64,000 bases of DNA from Halobacillus litoralis (GTDB lineage: Bacteria > Bacillota > Bacilli > Bacillales > Halobacillaceae), in the NCBI RefSeq assembly GCF_020171725.1, contig NZ_JAIVAJ010000010.1, forward strand, positions 124,001 to 188,000, read 5' to 3'. Below, in pieces: positions 58,524 to 64,000 of this stretch. Under the pieces are notes generated by a model. It saw nothing but the letters and a program-made list of their open reading frames with translations. It was not told where the DNA came from and ran no database searches. Position 1 is the first letter of the stretch; each line of letters opens with the position of its first letter. The position numbers and the translations under genes were made by a program.

Positions 58524-59978
58524 ATGACTCAGAAAGATTTCACACAACAATTCATCAATGGACAATGGAAGAATGGGTCCAGTGAGAAAACCGTAGAAAA
58601 CGTGAATCCATATACAAAAGAGACCATCGCCTCCATCCCTTCAGCGAATGAAGAGGATTTAAATGAAGCTTACGAAGCCGCGCGGTCTGCTCAGAAAGAT
58701 TGGATGGAGCTTACTCCTGGTAAGAAGCAGGCTTATTTTGACGAGTTATTAAACGTCGTCCATAAACGAAAAGAAGAAATAGTCGACTGGCTGGTGAAAG
58801 AGTCAGGGAGTACGCTTGTAAAAGCGGAAGTCGAATTTCAGGCTGCGGCAGCGATTATCCGCGAATCCGCCAGCTTTCCGACGAGAATGAAAGGTGAGAT
58901 TCTCCCGTCCAATACACCGGGAAAGGAGAACCGTGTCTATCGTTCACCGAAAGGCGTCATCGGCGTCATTGGACCATGGAACTTCCCGTTTCACCTGGCT
59001 ATGAGGTCAATTGCTCCGGCCTTGGCGACAGGGAATACAGTTGTCGTCAAACCAGCATCTGATGCACCCGCCACTTCAGGATTGCTGATTGCCGACCTCT
59101 TTGAAGAGGCAGGCTTCCCGAAAGGTGTCATCAACGTTGTCGTAGGACGTGGCTCAGAGATCGGTGATGCTTTTGTCACTCATCCAACAGCGAAATTGAT
59201 ATCGTTCACTGGTTCAACAGAAGTCGGCAGCCATATAGGTGAACTGGCAGGCAAGCATATTAAAGATACGGCGTTAGAGCTCGGTGGGAACAATGCGATG
59301 ATCGTCCTTGACGATGCCGATCTTGACCAGGCGGTGGAAGCGGCCGCGTTCGGGAAGTACCTTCACCAAGGTCAGATCTGTATGTCCTTGAACCGCATCA
59401 TTGTCCATGAAAGCGTACATGATGACTTCGTGGAGAAGTTCAAAGAAAAAGTGGCAGGTCTAAAAGCCGGCGATCCATCCGATAAGGAAGTCGTCGTGGG
59501 TCCCGTCATCAATTCTGAGGCCGTAGAGCGTATTCAAGAAGACGTGAAAAAAACGGTCGAACAAGGAGCCGAGCTTGTGACAGGCGGCGAAGCAGAAGGA
59601 AATGTCATGGAACCGACCATTCTGACGGGTGTGACAAATGACATGCCGACGGCTAACCATGAAATGTTCGGACCTGTGGCTTCCATTATTAAAGTCGGGG
59701 ATGAAGACGAAGCGGTTGAAGTCGCGAATGGCTCACCATATGGCTTGAGTGGATCGCTGTTTACGACGGACATCCACAGAGGTGTAGAATTGGCGAAGCG
59801 CGTCGAGACGGGGATGATTCATATTAATGATCAATCAGTCAATGACGAGGCGCATGTTGCCTTCGGTGGGGAGAAAGAGTCCGGCATCGGCCGTTTTGGC
59901 GGTGAATGGGCGCTTGATAAGTTCACCACGGTGAAATGGATCGGTGTCATGACCGGCTATCGTAAGTTTCCATTTTAA
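58524..59978 (+). CDS. aldY: NAD(P)+-dependent aldehyde dehydrogenase (AldY-like)
   Basis: A 484-residue aldehyde dehydrogenase, the usual length. GVIGVIGPWNFPFHLAMRSI holds the cofactor-site Asn, FTGSTEVGSHIGELAG the nucleotide loop, LELGGNNAMIVLDDAD the general-base Glu, and GQICMSLNR the catalytic Cys (residue 286). B. subtilis AldY (485 residues) is a general stress protein of unknown substrate and is the nearest type. ATG with CGAGGAGG; a candidate sigma-B promoter is just upstream. Terminator follows. Confidence 0.87.
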   Translation: MTQKDFTQQFINGQWKNGSSEKTVENVNPYTKETIASIPSANEEDLNEAYEAARSAQKDWMELTPGKKQAYFDELLNVVHKRKEEIVDWLVKESGSTLVKAEVEFQAAAAIIRESASFPTRMKGEILPSNTPGKENRVYRSPKGVIGVIGPWNFPFHLAMRSIAPALATGNTVVVKPASDAPATSGLLIADLFEEAGFPKGVINVVVGRGSEIGDAFVTHPTAKLISFTGSTEVGSHIGELAGKHIKDTALELGGNNAMIVLDDADLDQAVEAAAFGKYLHQGQICMSLNRIIVHESVHDDFVEKFKEKVAGLKAGDPSDKEVVVGPVINSEAVERIQEDVKKTVEQGAELVTGGEAEGNVMEPTILTGVTNDMPTANHEMFGPVASIIKVGDEDEAVEVANGSPYGLSGSLFTTDIHRGVELAKRVETGMIHINDQSVNDEAHVAFGGEKESGIGRFGGEWALDKFTTVKWIGVMTGYRKFPF

Positions 59979-59985
59979 TTGATGA

Positions 59986-60013
59986 AAAAAGCCCGGGGCT
60001 TCTGCCTCGGGCT
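59986..60013 (+). terminator. Terminator of the aldehyde dehydrogenase gene
   Basis: AAGCCCGGGGC/GCCTCGGGCTT stem (TTCT loop), T-rich tail. Confidence 0.7.
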
Positions 60014-60026
60014 TAGTTTATGGATG

Positions 60027-60198
60027 AAGGTTCTGTACGGGGTGGAGTGTTCAGTGGGGTGGAAAATAACTCGCTTTCCACGGCGGACGGTGAGCTACCT
60101 CCAGCTGCGCTGTCGGGGATCTCACCGTTGTCCGTGCATCCCGTAGGAGTCTCGTCATTTTCCACCCCACTGTGCGATAACAGGGAATACAGAACCTT
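60027..60198 (+). repeat. Dispersed inverted-repeat intergenic element (copy 5, best preserved)
   Basis: Outer arms AAGGTTCTGTA (60027-60037) and TACAGAACCTT (60188-60198) are perfect complements; inside them GTGGGGTGGAAAAT pairs with ATTTTCCACCCCAC (14 bp), and ACGGTGAG pairs with CTCACCGT. The core AACTCGCTTTCC is shared with the other copies. The rest of the gap (60199-60415) has only a 7-bp hairpin without T-run. Confidence 0.8.
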
Positions 60199-60415
60199 AT
60201 GTCAAAAGGTTATCGGACCAGCATTTGTGCAGGTAAGGGCTTCTCAAAAATTAAACACATTACAAACATTGACCATCCATGCAGGAAATGAGATAGCTTA
60301 TTATATATTCTTGACACTTATGCCCGATGCTTATGTATCGGGCTATTTAGGCGAATACATGGAGGTGGGAAGTGCTTTTTCCACAGTGCTTTTCACTACA
60401 CCAATTTCAGCATCC

Positions 60416-61591
60416 TTACGATGACTTGCTGTATTTAGCAAAGCGTTTCAGGGCGTCGTGTAGGGTTTGTTCTGGGTTGTTCAGTCCGATGCGTACATAT
60501 CCTTCACCATGGGCTCCGAAGCCTACGCCTGGTGCGACGAAGAGGCCGACTTTTTCTAGTAAATCATCAGCGAATGCTTCGGATGTGAAGCCTTCAGGTA
60601 CTTTCAGCCATACGAAGAAGGAGCCGTGGCAGGGCTGGACGTTGAAGCCTAAATCGTTCAAGCCTCCGACTAAGAGATTACGACGGGTTTCGTAGGTTTG
60701 GCGCAGATCTTCTACACACTGCTGCGAGTCGAGAAGGGCGGTTGCTGCTGCTTCTTGTTCAGCGCCGAACAGGCTGCAGAAGTAATGGTCCTGCACGGTT
60801 TCTAAGGCTTCAATCACACTTGGGTTTCCGACAGCGAATGCAATCCGCCATCCTGCCATATTATACGTTTTCGACATCGTGTACACTTCGACGCCGACGT
60901 CCTTCGCTCCAGGCACTTCGAGGAAGCTCATCGGTTTTTTGCCATCGAATCCGATTGCTCCGTAAGCGAAGTCATGGACGACGCATACGTCATGCTTGTC
61001 TGCATGTTCAATGGTTTGTTCAAAAAATGATTGGTCGGCGACGGCACCTGTCGGGTTGTTCGGATAGTTCAGGAACATCAGCTTCGCCTTTTCCCACGTG
61101 GCTTGATCAATGGCGTCATAATCAGGAAGGAAGTCATTTTCCTGAAGCAATGGCATCGGCTCCATGATGGCATCCGTCATGGCGACTCCAGACCAGTAGT
61201 CAGGGTAACCGGGATCAGGCATCAGAGCGATATCATCAGGGTTCAAAAAGCATTGACTCAGTTCCACGAGACCTGTTTTGCTGCCTGGAAGGATGGCGAC
61301 TTCAGTCGTTGGATCAACTTCGACACCGTATTCTCGCTTATAATAAGTGGCAACAGCTTCCTTTAGGAATTCAAACCCTCGAAATGGTGGATACTTGTGG
61401 TAGACGGGATTGTCGGCGGCATCTTTTAATGCCTGTACGATATGTTCTGGAGTAGGCTGGTCTGGATTTCCCTGTCCAAGATTGATGGCGTCATGACCGT
61501 TTTCTTGATATGTATTGAGCTTGGATACGAGCTTTGCAAAGAATTGCTCAGGGAGCCGGTTCAGTGCATGGGATGGGGTAAAATGTTTCAA
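60416..61591 (-). CDS. mtnE: PLP aminotransferase of methionine salvage (MtnE-like)
   Basis: A 391-residue fold-type I aminotransferase. LPEQFFAKLVSKLN, INLGQGNPDQPTPEHIVQAL, HKYPPFRGFEFLKEAVATYY and VCVVHDFAYGAIGFDGKKPM follow B. subtilis MtnE (YkrV) almost segment by segment; the PLP Lys is in MSKTYNMAGWRIAFAVGN. MtnE transaminates 4-methylthio-2-oxobutyrate to methionine. LL-diaminopimelate-aminotransferase-like enzymes are an alternative reading. No S-box or other salvage gene is adjacent, unlike the B. subtilis mtnKA/mtnE arrangement. ATG with AAGGTGG upstream. Confidence 0.8.
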   Translation of the reverse strand: MKHFTPSHALNRLPEQFFAKLVSKLNTYQENGHDAINLGQGNPDQPTPEHIVQALKDAADNPVYHKYPPFRGFEFLKEAVATYYKREYGVEVDPTTEVAILPGSKTGLVELSQCFLNPDDIALMPDPGYPDYWSGVAMTDAIMEPMPLLQENDFLPDYDAIDQATWEKAKLMFLNYPNNPTGAVADQSFFEQTIEHADKHDVCVVHDFAYGAIGFDGKKPMSFLEVPGAKDVGVEVYTMSKTYNMAGWRIAFAVGNPSVIEALETVQDHYFCSLFGAEQEAAATALLDSQQCVEDLRQTYETRRNLLVGGLNDLGFNVQPCHGSFFVWLKVPEGFTSEAFADDLLEKVGLFVAPGVGFGAHGEGYVRIGLNNPEQTLHDALKRFAKYSKSS

Positions 61592-61686
61592 TGGGATTCC
61601 ACCTTTTTGAAGTAGTGTAACACGGTTGAGTAAGATTGTCCTCCTAGGAGAAGGGGTAATAGATACAGAAAAAGGGGTGTTACGAG

Positions 61687-63018
61687 ATGGATATTGTCAT
61701 TATTGGCGGTGATGCTGCGGGAATGAGCGCCGCTATGCAGATTGTTAGAAACAGTGAAGGACACACCATTACGGTCTTCGAGCATGGGGAAGTCACGTCA
61801 TATGGTCAGTGCGGACTGCCTTATGTCATCAGCGGAGATGTAGAATCTACTGACGATCTGATTGCAAGGAGCCCGGAGACATTTCGTGAAAAATACGGCA
61901 TCGATGTGAGGACAAAGCATGAAGTGACGCAGGTTGATTGTGATCATAAGAGAGTACACGGAAAGAATCTTGAAACGGGTGAGGAATTCGAGCAGAAGTA
62001 TGATCGTCTACTCATTGCAACGGGGGCGGCTCCGATTCTGCCTCCATGGGAAGGACGGGACCTGGAGGGAATCTTCACGTTGAAGACGATTCCGGACATT
62101 GAAGCCATCATGGAGGATCTGACAGAAGATGTGAAGCATGTGACGATCATCGGTGGAGGATACATTGGTCTTGAAGTGGCGGAGAATTTAATTAAAATCG
62201 GGAAAAAAGTAAAGATGATCGATCGTGGTGACCGGATCGCCAAGATATTCGATCCCGAAATGAGCGATAAGATTCAGAAAGAGGCTGAAAGGCAGGGGAT
62301 TGAACTGTGTCTCCATGAATCTGTTGAAGGGTTCAAAGGTACGTCCCGAGTAGAAGCGGTCGTCACAGATCAGGCAGAGCATCAGACGGATGCCGTTCTT
62401 GCAGCCGTCGGAGTGACGCCGAACACCTTTTTCTTAAACGGAACAGGGATTGCCAAAGGCGTAGCGGATGCGATACAAGTGAATGCCTTTATGGAGACGA
62501 GTATTCTGGACATTTATGCTGCGGGGGACTGTGCGACGCAGTTTCACCGGATTAAACAGCGTGCCGACCATATCCCGCTTGGAACACATGCGAACAAGCA
62601 GGGGCGTGTGGCAGGACTCAATATCGTAAATAAACGGAAGGTGTTTAATGGAATCGTCGGGACATCGATCATTAAATTCTTCGACCTCACACTCGCGCGT
62701 ACGGGGCTGTCTGAGAAGGAAGCGAAGAATGAGTACATCCCATATAAGACGATTACCATCGACTCGACCCATGCCGCTGGCTACTATTCGAAAGAGGACC
62801 CGATGACACTAAAGCTTCTGTATCATGAAAAAAGTGAGAAGCTGCTCGGGGCCCAGATCATCGGCCACAGAGGGGTGGACAAACGGATTGATGTGCTCGC
62901 CACCGCTCTTTATAACGAGATGGACATGGAGCAGCTCGAGGAACTGGACCTCTCCTATTCCCCTCCATATAACAGTGTGTGGGATCCAATCCAGCAGGCG
63001 GCAAGGCGAGTGAAGTAG
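61687..63018 (+). CDS. cdr: CoA-disulfide reductase-type FAD oxidoreductase
   Basis: A 443-residue single-Cys flavoprotein disulfide reductase. IVIIGGDAAGMSAAMQIVR binds FAD; the single catalytic cysteine is in SYGQCGLPYVISG (Cys42); HVTIIGGGYIGLEVAENLIK is the NAD(P)H domain; DIYAAGDCATQFHRI and the C-terminal SYSPPYNSVWDPIQQAA complete the pattern of staphylococcal/Bacillus CoA-disulfide reductase. Bacillaceae use CoA and bacillithiol as small thiols, so this would keep CoA reduced. ATG with GGGGTGTTACG. A NO synthase gene starts 52 bases downstream. Confidence 0.88.
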   Translation: MDIVIIGGDAAGMSAAMQIVRNSEGHTITVFEHGEVTSYGQCGLPYVISGDVESTDDLIARSPETFREKYGIDVRTKHEVTQVDCDHKRVHGKNLETGEEFEQKYDRLLIATGAAPILPPWEGRDLEGIFTLKTIPDIEAIMEDLTEDVKHVTIIGGGYIGLEVAENLIKIGKKVKMIDRGDRIAKIFDPEMSDKIQKEAERQGIELCLHESVEGFKGTSRVEAVVTDQAEHQTDAVLAAVGVTPNTFFLNGTGIAKGVADAIQVNAFMETSILDIYAAGDCATQFHRIKQRADHIPLGTHANKQGRVAGLNIVNKRKVFNGIVGTSIIKFFDLTLARTGLSEKEAKNEYIPYKTITIDSTHAAGYYSKEDPMTLKLLYHEKSEKLLGAQIIGHRGVDKRIDVLATALYNEMDMEQLEELDLSYSPPYNSVWDPIQQAARRVK

Positions 63019-63070
63019 GACAATCTATGGTAGGATGAAAGAGCGAGAACTTGCAGGAGGAGTTAAGATT

Positions 63071-64000
63071 TTGAATAAAGAACTCTATCAAGAAGCTGAA
63101 TCGTTCATCCGCCAGTATTATAAGGAAAATGAGCTGCCTGATGTAGAGGAGCGTCTTTCTGATGTGAAGAAGCAAATCGAAGACACAGGCACTTATCAAC
63201 ATACGTATCATGAACTCGTTTATGGAGCAAAAGTAGCATGGCGTAACAGCAATCGCTGCATCGGCCGGCTCTTCTGGGAGAATTTAAACGTATTCGACCA
63301 TAGAGAAGTGGATGATGAAGAAGCGATTTATCATGCGTTGCTTGAACATATCGACTTTGCCACCAATAAAGGTCGGATCCGTTCTACGATTTCGATTTTC
63401 CGCCCAAAGGTAGAGGAAAAAGAAATCCGTATTTGGAACCACCAGCTTGTCAGGTATGCGGGATACGAAGAAGATGGAGTGGTGACAGGTGACCCCGCCT
63501 CTGTCGAATTCACCAGGATGTGTCAGAAGCTCGGGTGGGAAGGAGAAGGAGGTTCGTTTGATGTTCTTCCTCTCGTCATACAAATCGACCATCATGAGCC
63601 GAAATGGTTCAACATACCATCTGAGAAGGTGATGGAAGTTCCCCTTCGTCACCCGGAATATGACTGGTTCGACGACCTCGAATTCAAGTGGTATGCCGTC
63701 CCGTTCATATCGGATATGCAGCTTGAGATTGGAGGCGTTGAGTACACAGCGGCGCCATTCAACGGCTGGTATATGGGGACGGAGATCGGTGCGCGGAACT
63801 TAGCTGACGAGTTCCGTTACAACCTTCTGCCTACCATTGCGGAAGGCATGGGACTGGATACGAAGCGCAATTCTTCCCTTTGGAAGGACCGTGCCCTCAT
63901 CGAGCTGAACCAGGCTGTCCTTCACTCGTATCGAGAAGCGAAAGTGAGCATCGTCGATCACCACACGGCTGCTCAACAGTTTCAACTTTTCGAGAAGAAG
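63071..64000 (+). CDS. nos: Bacterial nitric oxide synthase oxygenase (3' end outside window)
   Basis: The first 310 residues of a bacterial NOS oxygenase, open to the window edge (family length about 360). GAKVAWRNSNRCIGRLFWEN holds the heme-ligand Cys (residue 63); RYAGYEEDGVVTGDPASVEF, CQKLGWEGEGGSFDVLPLVI, EFKWYAVPFISDMQLEIGGV with FNGWYMGTEIGARNLAD (substrate Glu) are all present. It makes NO from arginine with an unspecific reductase, protecting Bacilli against oxidative stress. Start: TTG preceded by GCAGGAGGAG. Probably co-transcribed with the CoA-disulfide reductase gene. Confidence 0.93.
   Translation, partial: MNKELYQEAESFIRQYYKENELPDVEERLSDVKKQIEDTGTYQHTYHELVYGAKVAWRNSNRCIGRLFWENLNVFDHREVDDEEAIYHALLEHIDFATNKGRIRSTISIFRPKVEEKEIRIWNHQLVRYAGYEEDGVVTGDPASVEFTRMCQKLGWEGEGGSFDVLPLVIQIDHHEPKWFNIPSEKVMEVPLRHPEYDWFDDLEFKWYAVPFISDMQLEIGGVEYTAAPFNGWYMGTEIGARNLADEFRYNLLPTIAEGMGLDTKRNSSLWKDRALIELNQAVLHSYREAKVSIVDHHTAAQQFQLFEKK

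Noticed and set aside
60322..60343. GCCCGAT/ATCGGGC hairpin as a terminator of the aminotransferase gene
   Set aside because: No T-run follows on either strand, and it is more than 70 bases from the stop.
60020..60424. 134-codon open frame across the palindromic element
   Set aside because: It consists of the inverted-repeat element read in frame, lacks a ribosome site and has no protein-like pattern.
60416..61686. S-box upstream of the mtnE-like gene
   Set aside because: The short leader contains none of the S-box core sequences seen at 28402-28513.

Overview
The window is one contiguous piece of a low-to-mid GC Gram-positive chromosome. Family-level similarity (YocH, YtvA, YpuA, YpmQ, YdaG, AldY, YndJ, MtnE and bacterial NO synthase types), strong AGGAGG-type ribosome sites, frequent GTG/TTG starts, S-box and cobalamin riboswitches, and the acidic, Glu/Asp-rich proteins point to a Bacillaceae, most likely a moderately halophilic genus such as Halobacillus, Thalassobacillus or Pontibacillus. 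The genus is inference. I saw no rRNA, tRNA, insertion sequence, prophage or CRISPR array.

Layout. 1-1.5 kb: end of a dimethyl-sulfone monooxygenase gene (sfnG type) overlapping an FMN reductase gene. 1.5-12.8 kb: housekeeping and accessory genes (FNT channel, S51 peptidase, DinB protein, an AimR-like peptide-receptor protein with no phage around it, a TipA/Mta-type MerR regulator, a LysM-3D wall protein, SDR, MoeB/ThiF, AI-2E-family permease, Nudix, GNAT) plus several very small genes. 13-18 kb: YeiH-type exporter divergent from a LysR regulator, the blue-light sensor YtvA, and a DszC/SfnB-like acyl-CoA-dehydrogenase-fold protein. 18-26.5 kb: DJ-1/PfpI and DoxX pair, DUF1002 protein, Sco, secreted proteins of unknown role and a PAS-GAF-GGDEF-EAL protein with a degenerate GGDEF. 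27-34.7 kb: sulfur amino acid block, centred on an S-box-controlled operon of five genes: homocysteine synthase fused to a CoA-binding domain, a three-gene sulfonate/nitrate-type ABC transporter, and an acetyl-CoA-synthetase-like ligase. 35-44 kb: dicarboxylate symporter followed by a tandem array of about five 52-bp units, ICMT-like methyltransferase and carotenoid desaturase, cation/Ca2+ exchanger, a cysteine-free family-4-like uracil-DNA glycosylase, an ECF sigma/anti-sigma pair and a YndJ protein. 44-50 kb: amt and PII under TnrA/GlnR-like boxes, then class I ribonucleotide reductase genes under a cobalamin riboswitch. 50-64 kb: methyltransferase, secreted hydrolase, stress proteins, CDF zinc exporter with an ArsR-type operator, PadR-HAAS-DUF4153 module, DUF2254 protein, aldehyde dehydrogenase, MtnE-like aminotransferase, CoA-disulfide reductase and the beginning of a NO synthase gene.

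Themes. Sulfur acquisition recurs (sulfone monooxygenase with its flavin reductase, DszC-like enzyme, YeiH/LysR pair, S-box operon, MtnE), and low-molecular-weight thiol/NO redox genes sit at the right end. Several genes look like members of the sigma-B general stress regulon (ydaG and aldY homologues, each with a plausible sigma-B promoter; ytvA is an input to that regulon). A family of imperfect inverted-repeat intergenic elements occurs at five places and is unlike the coding content around it. Gene starts were chosen by ribosome-binding-site spacing; several are GTG or TTG.
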